64,000 nucleotides of DNA from Lepidodermella squamata (lineage: Eukaryota; Gastrotricha): contig JBLDXI010000003.1 in the NCBI GenBank assembly GCA_047495785.1, positions 2,852,001 through 2,916,000 of the forward strand, given 5' to 3'. The stretch's first letter is position 1; every line of letters begins with the position of its first letter. Shown piece after piece: positions 22,707-33,015 of the stretch. Under the pieces are notes generated by a model that was not told where the DNA came from, ran no database searches, and saw only the letters and a program-made list of their open reading frames with translations. The translations under genes and the position numbers were made by a program.

Positions 22707-25460
22707 TCATTGGTTAATGAGTCGAATGAAGTAAACGTGTATTCCGATGAAAATTGCTGCCGCAACCAGAAACATGATAACATCGAATAGTCGAATATTG
22801 CTGATTCCTCTCTTCCATGGTGGGCGTTCAGCCCAATCTGTGCCGGCAAGGAGACAAGCCAGCAGATGATACGATGTAATAAACGCCGCGAAGAAACTCG
22901 TAACCCTAATGTAATCCCCCAGCAGAATTCCGTCAGATTTCTTAGGCAGCAGGCTCAGAACATCGGATTGGGCTACTGTTAGCGCTAATAGGGTCGTGAT
23001 AGCGAAATTCGGCCTATCGGGAGCATCTGGTGGTAGGAGGAACGTCCCCAAATCTAGAACAGCCAGCAATGCACTGGGCATAACAAGGTTGATGATGTAA
23101 TAATCGGGGATTCTCTTCAATTCAACAGTATAGATAGCGGTATGAACTGGCTGGCCTTTGAAATCATTAGCTCCGTACTGAACGTTAGATGAAAGCCACT
23201 TCCATTCAGGGGTTAAGCGATCCCTCCACGAAAATATAGCCAGGCTCTCATCGAACCTTACAACACTCGATGATCGGATGAGTTCGAATGTAAAGCTGCA
23301 GGTTTGCTTATCAAATGGAAAGAGGGTAAGATCCAAGCTGCAGACTGATCGGAAAATTCCTTCGCTTGTCCAGTAGAAGTTGAAGTTACGCATCTTCTCA
23401 ATCGGCGTTGTAGTTACCGTCAGATCTTTCCCAAAGTGATCAGAATAACTGTTCTCCATGAAGCGATTCCCAGTCGAAGTGCTCGTGAACCTGAGTTTTG
23501 GAACCCAAACTTTGTCAGGAGAAGCAACGTAAAGTAATTCGGTTCGCCTTGTAAGGACTGTGGTGCTGTTCAAAGGGCACGTTGTTACGTTCCAAGACAA
23601 AAGCAACAACCCATCGACTTGGATTTCCTCCTCCACGTTATCTATTCCGCTTAGTGTATTCACTTCAAAGGCAATGGTCACTATAGTTGGCTGGCCGTTG
23701 TTTGGAGGGACGGAGAGATCGGCCGAAAAGTCGTCGCACTCTTTCATAGCTTCTTCAAGAAGTTGCGGCGTAGTTGTTTCGACTGGCATCTTGGGAATGA
23801 TGCTCGACACAAATGACGAGACTTCCTCTTTTCTCTTAGATAACGCCAGTTGCGGTGCCATAGTCGTCGGTGGATCAGTTTTTTGAATAGTTGGACTATA
23901 GCCGATGGTGGTAGTCGACGAAGAACCAACACTTGTTGAAGGTGAGTCCGAGCTTGTAGTGGTGGGTTTAATTGTTGAGGAGGATGAACTAGTAGCCACT
24001 GAAGTAGTCGATGTTGTAGGAAGTGTCGTAGTTTGAAATGATTTCCAGTTTTCGCATGCGTCTTGTAGCGATTTGATTTCTTCCTTCGACAGAACAGCGC
24101 TGTAATAGTACACGCAAGCCATGGCAATCGAGTTGCTGAAATCAGCAGTGGCATCAAGTCCGCCGTACATATCTGCAATAGCCAGTGCCATTCCAATGGA
24201 AAAATCAGTCTGTGGTAGGCTATAGTTTCCCATAAGTTTGACATCACTGCCGTAGTACATATTGGCCATCGAAGTCCCTCCGTCGTAAGTAACAGCGAAA
24301 AATTGCCAACTATCATTCGCCGCGATCCGATGAGAAAAGAAGGCGCCTTTCTCAGCGGTATAATACTGTATCTGATCCGGCACGATGAAATACACCTCGA
24401 AAAAACTTTTTTCTTTGGTGTTGATAAACATTCCCAATCCTCTTTTTGGCGTGGTTGATTGGCTACCAATGTAAACATAGCCAGTAAAGGTCATTGAACC
24501 GGTAAAGCTAGGATATGTAACTCCGATTTTGTTCCCAACTGGTCGATGCGATGAGCTTGGAGCACCGAAAGGTCCTTTTAGATCTTCAAGCACAACCCCA
24601 AGGTAGCCGTTATTAACAGCGCTGTCGATACGTGTCTGGTTAGCCACGTCTATAACATAAGAATAATCATCCAGTGGCAGAAACAACTCGAGACTTTCGG
24701 GTTTTGGCCAGTTACGAGATGGAGTGACTAGCGCTTTCGATTTCCAATCGCGGCAAACCGCTGGGAGCTGGCCTAGCTCCAGCTTTGCAAGCCCTAGATT
24801 GTAGAGCATTACGCAAGCCATTGAGTCACCTGGGGCTAGCTTGTATCCAGAGCTACCCTGGCCTAACGTTAAAGCATCAGCTTGGTCCAAACTTGGAGTA
24901 GCGCTATAATGTGCTTCTTTTTGCTGTTTGTCTCCCACGTAGATGTTTATCTTACCCAAATCATGGGTTAGAGCAATGAAGTTCCATTTTCCAGGTTCGA
25001 CCGCAATAGTACCGATACTTCCTGCAGAGCTCGCGATCTCTAGGCTCGATTTCACATAATCCACCGATAAAATATTCAGAGCAGAGGAAGATGAGAATAA
25101 AACTATCCCTCTCTGAGCCATCTGGTCGTTAGCATCGGGAAAAAAATAGAAAGAAAGCGAAAAATCCAAGCTGAATTTAGATTTAACAGAGCAAATCTGC
25201 GAGCCATTGATTCGGTACGAAGTCCTCGGTAGTTCAAAGGGGCCGTTAATGCTTGTTTGTAATATGCCGTACTCTTTCCCGGTGGGTCCCCCGCCTGAAA
25301 TAAGTGTACCCTTCGCTACATCGGTAAGGGCTGCTGTCTCGTCCATAGGAAGGAAGAAATTCAAGTCTCGCTGCTGCCTAGGCCAGTAGGCCCATGACGT
25401 GCTAACCAGCAGAAATGCCAGCAGCGTCGTGGATAAAGGACTCGTGCAAAACAAATTCAT
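22707..25460 (-). CDS. LamG-LamG-Cys-loop ligand-gated ion channel chimera, copy 2
   Basis: Intronless, 917 residues. The ATG at 25460 starts a signal peptide (MNLFCTSPLSTTLLAFLLV) followed by STSWAYWP. Rough positions: LamG-like 1 at 30-240, LamG-like 2 at 250-465, Ser/Thr stalk 475-560, ligand-binding domain 595-780, M1 785-810, M2 817-840, M3 848-873, M4 891-917. The Cys-loop is CSLDLTLFPFDKQTC. The M3-M4 loop is about 17 residues (starting TDWAERPPWK), far shorter than in animal nicotinic or GABA receptors. Minus-strand TATAAG at about 25518 lies roughly 60 bp upstream. The gene stands head-to-head with the basic peptide gene at 26397, repeating the arrangement of copy 1. Channel half is more conserved among the copies than the LamG half, as expected if the heads diversify in ligand recognition. 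Confidence 0.88.
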   Translation of the reverse strand: MNLFCTSPLSTTLLAFLLVSTSWAYWPRQQRDLNFFLPMDETAALTDVAKGTLISGGGPTGKEYGILQTSINGPFELPRTSYRINGSQICSVKSKFSLDFSLSFYFFPDANDQMAQRGIVLFSSSSALNILSVDYVKSSLEIASSAGSIGTIAVEPGKWNFIALTHDLGKINIYVGDKQQKEAHYSATPSLDQADALTLGQGSSGYKLAPGDSMACVMLYNLGLAKLELGQLPAVCRDWKSKALVTPSRNWPKPESLELFLPLDDYSYVIDVANQTRIDSAVNNGYLGVVLEDLKGPFGAPSSSHRPVGNKIGVTYPSFTGSMTFTGYVYIGSQSTTPKRGLGMFINTKEKSFFEVYFIVPDQIQYYTAEKGAFFSHRIAANDSWQFFAVTYDGGTSMANMYYGSDVKLMGNYSLPQTDFSIGMALAIADMYGGLDATADFSNSIAMACVYYYSAVLSKEEIKSLQDACENWKSFQTTTLPTTSTTSVATSSSSSTIKPTTTSSDSPSTSVGSSSTTTIGYSPTIQKTDPPTTMAPQLALSKRKEEVSSFVSSIIPKMPVETTTPQLLEEAMKECDDFSADLSVPPNNGQPTIVTIAFEVNTLSGIDNVEEEIQVDGLLLLSWNVTTCPLNSTTVLTRRTELLYVASPDKVWVPKLRFTSTSTGNRFMENSYSDHFGKDLTVTTTPIEKMRNFNFYWTSEGIFRSVCSLDLTLFPFDKQTCSFTFELIRSSSVVRFDESLAIFSWRDRLTPEWKWLSSNVQYGANDFKGQPVHTAIYTVELKRIPDYYIINLVMPSALLAVLDLGTFLLPPDAPDRPNFAITTLLALTVAQSDVLSLLPKKSDGILLGDYIRVTSFFAAFITSYHLLACLLAGTDWAERPPWKRGISNIRLFDVIMFLVAAAIFIGIHVYFIRLINQ

Positions 25461-26306
25461 CTCCGCTACAACTTTGTATGAAAGAATTTGGTCTATGTTC
25501 AGATAGGAGAAGCCGCTTATAAAAACCTCATAAAACTTTGCTTCTGTTTGTTCTGAAATGCTATGTTTGACTCGCTGTCTCGCCTCCGCATTTGTTATTG
25601 CCGATTCGCAGTCAATCTCATTTGATTATTTTTTGTTTTGTTTGAATCCCGTGATTTTCGTCGACAGAATTAATAACCAATGAGAAACTGGGAGACATAG
25701 TTAGCGTTATTATTTTATGATCTTAACGAAATATCAGATGTTACATCATATTTCATAGCCTAATTGTGTTTCATTGTGTCGAAATTAATTTCTCTAACAC
25801 GAGAGTCATAAGATTGTTACGGTCTCCAATCGGCTGATTATTTACCTGCGACCGCAGTCCTCGTTTCTCGCTTTAGAAAGGATAACTGAAGGCTTAAGGC
25901 TTCAGCTGAAAAGGTTCATTCCTGAAGGTGATACTATTGCTCGGATTTTTGCTATAGACTCGTTCCTGGCGTAAAGTAATGCTGTAATATCCGTCATCCG
26001 TGAATCGAAACAAACAATCTGATAATATTTATGGAGATGTAGAATCGATCCTTAGCTATGTCCTGCGTGTCGTGTGTGTATAATTTGTCGAAAACTATGA
26101 GTAAATTTCAGCTTCCCTTTATTGGTAACTAGGAAAAGACTTCGTGACTTGCAATGATTGTGGTTGGCATGTAGAAATTAAAAATCTTATTCGTTGAATG
26201 TTCAATATCATTATTGCCTACAGACATTGTTCGCCAATTAGTCTATGCGCGAATTGAAAATGATCCAATTAAGAACGCAATTGGAGATCACAGTGAACCC
26301 TGCTGG

Positions 26307-26313
26307 TATAAAG
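26307..26313 (+). promoter_or_regulatory. TATA box of basic peptide gene 2
   Basis: TATAAAG, 90 bp upstream of the ATG at 26397. Between TATA and ATG the leader AAATCATCAGCCATCCCTCG is identical in peptide genes 1, 2 and, on the minus strand, apart from small changes, 3. Confidence 0.7.
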
Positions 26314-26396
26314 GCAGCGAAATTGTTGTTCCAAATCATCAGCCATCCCTCGCTTTTCCATTCTCTAATCAATTATTTATTCATCTCATTCTAAAC

Positions 26397-26903
26397 ATGC
26401 GTGCTTTCCTCGCCATTGCTGTTGTCGTCCTGCTCGGACTCGGTAAACTATTTACCTACAAAATTGTGTCAATAGCCTAACCCTCCCTATCATATTTTTC
26501 AGCCTACTCCGAGGCTAAGGTGTGGAATGTCGAGTCGAAGGAAATGCACCGCCACTACGAGAAGAAGGTGAGCACCTCGGCGAGCCGCTCCTTCGAGAAC
26601 AAGAGGGCTTTCCGCAAGGGACGTGCCTTCCCGATAAAGAAGCGCCACGGCAAGAAGATGAACAAGCGCCGCGGATCCTTCTCCAAGTCGGTCTCCAAGT
26701 CTGTTTCCTACTCGCGGTCCGCCTCCTTCTCCGGCAACCGCTTCGGCAAGAACAAGCGATTCGGTGGTCGCAAGTTCGGCAAGCACGGCAAGAACTTCGG
26801 CTACGGCCGCAAGGGCGGCAAGTTCGGCCACGGCAAGTTCGGCGGTCGCAAGGCCAACAAGGGCTCGTACTCCTTCAGCAAGTCCGTCAGCATCTCCAAC
26901 TAA
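26397..26903 (+). CDS. Secreted basic Ser/Arg/Gly-rich peptide 2
   Basis: Exons 26397-26442 and 26503-26903, 148 residues. Signal peptide MRAFLAIAVVVLLGLA, then a chain almost identical to the copy at 19546: AYSEAKVWNVESKEMHRHYE, basic centre, and SYSFSKSVSISN at the end. It differs by a five-residue insertion (GHGKF unit doubled) and a few substitutions. The coding DNA is nearly identical too, including the synonymous sites, while the intron and flanks are more diverged; this fits recent duplication or gene conversion. AATAAA follows at about 26954. It is divergent from receptor copy 2. Function unknown, predicted extracellular. Confidence 0.85.
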
Positions 26904-27164
26904 GGGATAAACTTGAATCACTAAATTATAACTATTGAACTACATGATTTTTGAATAAAATCCTGATAAGTTCAACATGCAATCCACGTTTTGGTCGAAT
27001 TTTATACCTTTAAGGTTGTCATTTTGGGAAGTTTATTATGGTTTAAACACATTTCAAGTTTTTTTTTTAAATCGCGTAAGTTCTTTTTCACTTCCTTAAT
27101 CAAAACTGTTAACAGCGATTTCGAATAGTTCGAATGAATGTAAAGACAATTGAGAGTTCTCAGT

Positions 27165-27530
27165 GCAGGAAGTACGGGGAATGGGGGTTATCGTATCCCC
27201 ATCTCGCAAGGTCAAAGTGAAAAACTACAAAAAACCGCATTGTCAGGGAAACATCAAGACTTGGCCAGGCACTACTCTATACTTTATTGTGAATGAATCG
27301 AACATTGAGGATCTGCCATTCATGGCCTTAAATATCATATAGAAATAACTAGAGCGAACATGGCATTGCCTAATTGATGATCACATGACACATGATTATT
27401 ATCACAAGCTAGTTATTTCGATGGCACGATGCCAGCCAGCAGATCCTTACACACATGGATGACCACTTGGTCATAGAATTTGGTCCCGAAAATACCCACC
27501 AGTTCGAGGATCCTACTTAGCGCGCTGCAG
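27165..27530. repeat. Dispersed G/C-run repeat, copy 2, interrupted by a foldback insertion
   Basis: Matches 13600-13790. The left part ends near 27250 and the right part resumes near 27475 with ATAGAATTTGGTCCCGAAAA, so about 220 bp has been inserted between bases that are adjacent in copy 1. Confidence 0.6.
27308..27447. mobile_element. Foldback (MITE-like) insertion of about 140 bp
   Basis: The arms are inverted: AGGATCTGCC...GAAATAACTAG at 27308-27350 and CTAGTTATTTCGATGGCA...GCAGATCCT at 27409-27447, with mismatches between. It sits inside a dispersed repeat. No coding capacity and no clear target duplication identified; superfamily unknown. Confidence 0.55.
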
Positions 27531-27969
27531 TGTTCTGCCTACTTGACTCTTTCATTTTGTTATAATTTATATATTCAATATATATGTTCAGAACTTACAA
27601 GCGTATTGCTTTGTTAGCGTCTCAGTTCGCTTGACAAGGCTATCTTCTTCCCTCTCGTATTGTTATCGATAACAGCCCGTTTTCCGAAATTGATTTAATA
27701 CGCAAACAATAGAAACCTATTCAAACATTATGACAAAGTCAACATTCATCGCCCGAGTTCCATGAACATCGAGTTTTATTCCAAACGAGCCTTCACATCG
27801 AAACTGTCAGTAGCGCAGCTAGTGTAGGCTTAGAAGGTTGGTTGTAAAAGCAAAGGAGAAAAAATGAAATGAAATAAGCAGGAGTGATAAATAGATTTGC
27901 CATAATTATTCTACAAAAACAATTAAAAATTGTTCCGAATAAGTTTTTATTTAATGGTAAAAACCAACA

Positions 27970-30747
27970 TTACTGGTTAATGATTCGAACGCAGTAAACG
28001 TGGATTCCGATGAAAATTGCGGTCGCAACCAGAAAAACGAAAACATCCAAGAACCGGACGTTGCTGATGCGTCTCTTCCATGGTCGGCGCTCAGCCCAAT
28101 CTGTACCAGCTAGGAGACAAGCCAGCAGGTGGTACGTTGTGATGAACGCCGCAAAGAAACTCGTGACTCTGATGTAATCCCCCAACAAGATACCATCGGA
28201 ACTCTTAGGCAGAAGGCTCAAAACATCGGATTGGGCGACTGTTAGTGCTAGTAGGGTCGTGATAGCGAAATTCGGCCTATCGGGAGCATCTGGTGGTAAG
28301 AGGAACGTCGCCAAATCTAGAACAGCGAGCAAAGCACTGGGCGTTACCAAGTTTAGAATGTAATAATCCGGAATCCTCTTTAATTCAACGGAGTAGCAAA
28401 CGATATGAACTGGTTGGCCTTTGAACTTGCGAGATCCGTACTTGACATCCGATGCTACCCATTTCCATTCTGGGGTTAGGCGATCCCTCCACGAAACCAG
28501 AGCCAGGCTCTCATCGAATCGTACAACACTTGATGATCGGACTAGTTCGAAAGTGAACCTGCACGTTTGTTTATCGAACGGGAACAGGGTAAGATCCAAG
28601 TTGCAAACAGATCTGAAAATTCCCTCTTTCGTCCAATAGAAGTCGAACGTACGGTTCATATCGCCAGGCGTTGCAGTTACAGTCAAATCGTCCCCGAAAT
28701 GATCAGCATAGCTGTTCTCCATAAAGCGATTACCGGTCGAAGTGCTTGTGAACCTGAGTTTTGGAACCCAAACTTTTTCAGGAGAAGGCACGTAAAGAGA
28801 TTCGGTTCGCTTCGTGATGGCTGTGGTGCTGTTCAAAGGGCACGTTGTTACGTTCCAAGACAAAAGCAACAACCCATCGACTTGGATTTCCTCCTCCACG
28901 TTATCTATTCCGCTGAGAGCATTCACTTCAAAGGCGATTGTCACAGTAGTCGGCTGACCGTCGTTCGGAGGGACAGAGAGATCGGCCGAAAAATCCTCGC
29001 ACTCCTTCATTGCTTTTTCGACAGGCTGCGGCGTTGTTGATTCGGTTGGCATGTCAGGGATCGCAGCAGACAAAACTGACGGAATCTCCTCACCCTTTTT
29101 GCCGGCAATAAATTGCGGTGCCGTTGTCGTCGGCGGGTCAGTTTTTTGAATAGTTGGACCGAAGCTGGTAGTAGACGGAGAGAACGAGTTTCTTGAGGGA
29201 TTAGAAGCCGATGAAGATTTGCTTGATGTTGTTGTTGTAGCTGTTGAAGTTGTTGACGGTGATGAAGTAGACGTGGTGATAGTACTGACTGTAGTAGTCG
29301 ATGTCGAAGGTCGAGTTGTCGTTTTGCTGTTTTGTTTCCAATTTTCGCATGCATTTGGAATCATTTTTATTTCATCCCTAGTGAGTGCCACGCTGTATTG
29401 GAATACGCAAGCCATTGCTAGCGAATTGTTGAACTGATCGGGCCAATCCCAGCCATGGGAGTCCCCGATAAACGCGAAGATTCCTGTTGAGAAATTACTC
29501 TGTGGCAAATCATAGGTACCAAGAAGCTCGGCGCCAGTTCCATTGTATATGTTTGCCAAGTGAGTTGATGAGTCATAACTCAAAGCGAAAAAGATCCACT
29601 TATCAACAGGTGCTACGCTATGAGTAGCAAAGACTTGCAAATAGGGGGTTAAGTATTGGATCTTATCAGGAGGAATATAAGATATTTCAAGAATCATCTG
29701 TTCTTTGGCGTCCATAAAGTAGCCGAGTCCTCTCTTTTCCTTGTTTGATTGACCACCCAAGTAAGCAAAGGCAGCAAATGTCATCGAACTGCCAAATTTA
29801 GGGTGTGCTGATGCAATTTTGTTACCAACTGGGCGATGGGATGAGCTGAATTCTCCGAAAGGGCCCTTGAGGTCTTCAAGGATAGCTCCAAGATACCAGC
29901 TGTTCCATTCTCCGGCAATCCATATTTGCTTCGCCACGTCTTCAACATAAGAGTCACTATCAAGTGGCAGAAACATTTCGATACCATCTGGTCTAGGCCA
30001 GTTACCGATAGGCTTAACGAGCTGCTTCAATTTCCAATCGCGGCATATCCCGGGTAATTGGGCCAACTCTAACTTAGCGAATGGTGACGCATGGTAACGC
30101 ATAACGCAAGCTATTGAATCAGCTGGGGCGAGTTTTACTCCAGGGCTGCCTTGACCAAACGTGAGACTGTCACTTTTGTCAAAACTTGGGCTGGCAACAA
30201 AGGTTGCTACTGTTTGCTGTTTCTCTCCAACATAAATCGTAACATTCCCATACGCACGATTTATGGCTATGAAGTTCCATTTTCCAGTGTCGACCGCAAT
30301 CGTACCAATAACACCTGTAGAGGTTGTAAGTTCTACGCTTGGTGTGGATTTGATATAATTCACCGAGAAAATATTTGAATCAGTGGAGGATGAGAAAACT
30401 AGAATTCCTCTCTTATTCGTCTGGTCGTTCACGTCGGGGAAAAAGTAGAAAGAAAGCGTAAAATCCATAGTGAACCTGGCTTTCACGGAGAAAATTTGCG
30501 AGCCATTGATTCGATAGGATGTATTAGGCTGCTTGAATGGACCGTCAATGTTGGTTTGCAATAACCCGAACTCCTTCCCATCAGATCCTCCCCCAGAAAC
30601 AGCGATACCTTTAGCTACATCAGTCAGGCCAGCAGTTTCATCCATTGGAAGGAAGAAATGCAAATCCCTTTGTTTCGGCAATATTAATCCTAATGACGGG
30701 CAGATCAGCATACATGCATGCACCTGTATTATCGATAACAAGCTCAT
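27970..30747 (-). CDS. LamG-LamG-Cys-loop ligand-gated ion channel chimera, copy 3
   Basis: Intronless, 925 residues, ATG at 30747. The leader (MSLLSIIQVHACMLICPSLG) is less clean than in copies 1 and 2 and lacks their SWAYWP junction, so the true 5' end may differ. The body has the same order: two LamG-like domains, a long Thr/Ser stalk, ligand-binding domain with CNLDLTLFPFDKQTC, KRIPDYY before M1, M2 with TTLLALTVAQSD, a short M3-M4 loop and M4 ending VRIINQ. Some stretches of the channel half are closer to copy 1 (TPGDMNRTFDFYWTKEGIF) and others to copy 2 (the region before the first W of the binding domain), a mosaic that suggests gene conversion. Unlike the other two copies, no basic peptide gene is seen beyond its 5' end; a Ly6 gene follows on the same strand. 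Confidence 0.87.
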   Translation of the reverse strand: MSLLSIIQVHACMLICPSLGLILPKQRDLHFFLPMDETAGLTDVAKGIAVSGGGSDGKEFGLLQTNIDGPFKQPNTSYRINGSQIFSVKARFTMDFTLSFYFFPDVNDQTNKRGILVFSSSTDSNIFSVNYIKSTPSVELTTSTGVIGTIAVDTGKWNFIAINRAYGNVTIYVGEKQQTVATFVASPSFDKSDSLTFGQGSPGVKLAPADSIACVMRYHASPFAKLELAQLPGICRDWKLKQLVKPIGNWPRPDGIEMFLPLDSDSYVEDVAKQIWIAGEWNSWYLGAILEDLKGPFGEFSSSHRPVGNKIASAHPKFGSSMTFAAFAYLGGQSNKEKRGLGYFMDAKEQMILEISYIPPDKIQYLTPYLQVFATHSVAPVDKWIFFALSYDSSTHLANIYNGTGAELLGTYDLPQSNFSTGIFAFIGDSHGWDWPDQFNNSLAMACVFQYSVALTRDEIKMIPNACENWKQNSKTTTRPSTSTTTVSTITTSTSSPSTTSTATTTTSSKSSSASNPSRNSFSPSTTSFGPTIQKTDPPTTTAPQFIAGKKGEEIPSVLSAAIPDMPTESTTPQPVEKAMKECEDFSADLSVPPNDGQPTTVTIAFEVNALSGIDNVEEEIQVDGLLLLSWNVTTCPLNSTTAITKRTESLYVPSPEKVWVPKLRFTSTSTGNRFMENSYADHFGDDLTVTATPGDMNRTFDFYWTKEGIFRSVCNLDLTLFPFDKQTCRFTFELVRSSSVVRFDESLALVSWRDRLTPEWKWVASDVKYGSRKFKGQPVHIVCYSVELKRIPDYYILNLVTPSALLAVLDLATFLLPPDAPDRPNFAITTLLALTVAQSDVLSLLPKSSDGILLGDYIRVTSFFAAFITTYHLLACLLAGTDWAERRPWKRRISNVRFLDVFVFLVATAIFIGIHVYCVRIINQ

Positions 30748-31036
30748 CCTGATTGCTGGTTTGATGATCAGAAAAAAATATTCCCATCAGGACAATTGTA
30801 CTGAGATCGTATGACCTCATAAAATGGCATTTTTTTAACCTACGCTTTTATTTATTTTCAACTTCTTTATTGCAGTAGATTGTAAACACCAAACCGAAAT
30901 CTATTGCAAAATGTAATAATCAACGGACCGAATTTTGTACTTGTTTTATTATGAAATTCCGGACAGCAAGCGAAGCTCACGTGAGAAAAAAACTGAATCA
31001 TTTAAAAGCGGTTTCGTCCTGTAAACCGATGTACAA

Positions 31037-31532
31037 TCAATTGCTTGCTGCATTCCATGCATCCGTGGTTTTTGTAACAAGCATTTTGGCTGCGACTACG
31101 GCAACGATTGCTACTGCTAGGTTAAGGTCAAACCCTGGCGTTGTCGAATCGTTACACAGATCCGTTGTGCAGCAGAAGACATCGACGCAGATTCCGAGGA
31201 TGCAAGTGTTGTTGCTCGCTGTGCACGATGTTTGGCAAGCTTTAGTGTAGCTCTCCGATCCGCCGTATTTAGTCACAGTTTTCTACATATAAAATCACTC
31301 AAAAAAATAAGAAATTATGAAAATTAATGTCTAACCGAACAAGCAGCGTATGAAGTGTCGTTACAAGTTGCAGACACTATGTTACCGGACCCGGAGTAGC
31401 ATTGGAGCGCCGCTGCATAAATTAATTGGAATGCAACCTCAACGAAGGAAATAAAACCAAGGTGCCTGATATCTCACCTGTATGTTGGAAAAATGCAAAA
31501 ATCAAAACTGTCAACAGAAAACTGATGAACAT
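31037..31532 (-). CDS. Ly6/uPAR three-finger protein, probably GPI-anchored
   Basis: Exons 31478-31532, 31336-31412, 31037-31282; all GT-AG, frame kept, 125 residues. Signal peptide MFISFLLTVLIFAFFQHTA, then LQCYSG starts the mature domain. Ten cysteines are present and the domain closes with the family signature CCTTDLCN. After it come Ser/Thr/Gly and a hydrophobic stretch (LAVAIVAVVAAKML), but a dozen polar residues follow the hydrophobic part, slightly atypical for a GPI signal. The usual LxCYxC opening has only its first Cys. Ly6 proteins are small surface or secreted modulators; several bind Cys-loop receptors, and this one sits about 300 bp from a receptor gene start on the same strand. 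A functional link is only a hypothesis. Confidence 0.85.
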
Positions 31533-33015
31533 CCTTGAGATTAGAGCTCGAAAATGGAATGAAAATTTGTTTTGTTATAGGTGTAATAACCAATGCAAGT
31601 CCATATATTGTAACTGTCGCCGCTTATATAATGTTTTGCTCCACCCTCGTGTTTATAATGTCGATGAGTTTAGAGTTGTTAAGTGTTTTTCAATTAAACA
31701 TGCCCGTTAATTAAAAGAAGCGTGACTATGCAACAAATGTAGGCGCCTTGCAACGTTTAATTTGCTTCAGATGGAAAAAACACAGCCATGGGGTAACCTT
31801 TTTAGGAGTGCCTACCGCCTACCTAATAATATTGTCTGTTTCAGGCTAATCTCCTAATTTATCATCATGACCGTTGACAAGTGAAAAACTGAGTTTGGCA
31901 TTAAAAACAGCAACTGCGCAAAACAGCGAATGCGACAAAACAGCAAATTTTTTATTTCGCGACAAAACTGCGAAAACTTACTAATGTAGAAGATGCATTG
32001 TGTTTCTGCTGTTATGCCGCAAGTTGAAATATCTTCTGTTATGTCGCGTTTGCTGTTTGGGCCTTTGCTGTTATGACGGTCTGCCGTCAATTTTCAAAAA
32101 ATGAGCCGAGAAATTTCCGCTTCTTTTTTTATTTTTATTTTTCTTGTTAGGCTTCCCTTATGATGAATGCTAAAATGACTAAAACGCCCTAACCCATTTG
32201 AGCCCAACGGCATCTTATCCTGCCACCCTTTATTTAAAAAAACCCTGTAGGGTGACTACAACCCCAGGGTGTCTAAAAGGCCTATCTCCGCGCTGGGAAA
32301 TCGTATAAATTCAGGGAAAAAGGATAAAAGACCAGTGTCTCGTAGGCTTGGTGGTGAGCTAGGAGCCGTTTTTTGGGACTGTCACCAAACTGCACTAAAG
32401 TGTCATCAAAATCGATTTTTCACGAAGTATCACCTATGACCCAACTGAATGCATTTCTAGATAGATCTCATCACGCTGACGAACTTTTTCTTTGAGAGCG
32501 GCTTCCTAGCTATCATCGTTCTTGAGATAATCGTCCAGGTGTGACAAAAGGTTGGGTCACGTGACAACTTGACACTGGAATATCTCAATGACGGTAGATG
32601 ATAAAAATATGAGGTTTTCGGATTCTTAATCCCCGAATTTTTCTCTATCGGAAAAGCACGTGTCAATAGGGAAAGAAAAATAAAAATATTTTCCGAAAAC
32701 ATTCTGGGCTTTAACGACGGTTGACCTCGAAATGACTGGAGACTGGAGAATAAGGAAGCAACGTAAAAAAATTTGCCACGCTGAACATTTCCATATAATT
32801 TTCCTAAAATTTTCAATCCTTTATTTTTTTTACCATTCCCAAGTTTTATATCTTGACCCGCTACATAATTCGGAAAATTCGCCAACCATACCAGATCGGC
32901 GTTTGTCTTCTGTATTGTTTTACTACCATAAAATGCAATTCTTGAATTTTCTGAAGGTCCAATCTATTAAGGTCCATCACGTCTCGTGCAAGATAACTTC
33001 ATTAGGTATTCCAAA
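31533..33015. other. Intergenic stretch, no gene recognised
   Basis: Holds an imperfect inverted arrangement of AACAGCAAA and TTTGCTGTT words at about 31895-32085 and a small hairpin CCCTGTAGGG with a nearby CCCCAGGGTG at about 32245-32270. Open frames on the minus strand near 32.5-32.9 kb have no protein-like features. Confidence 0.4.
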
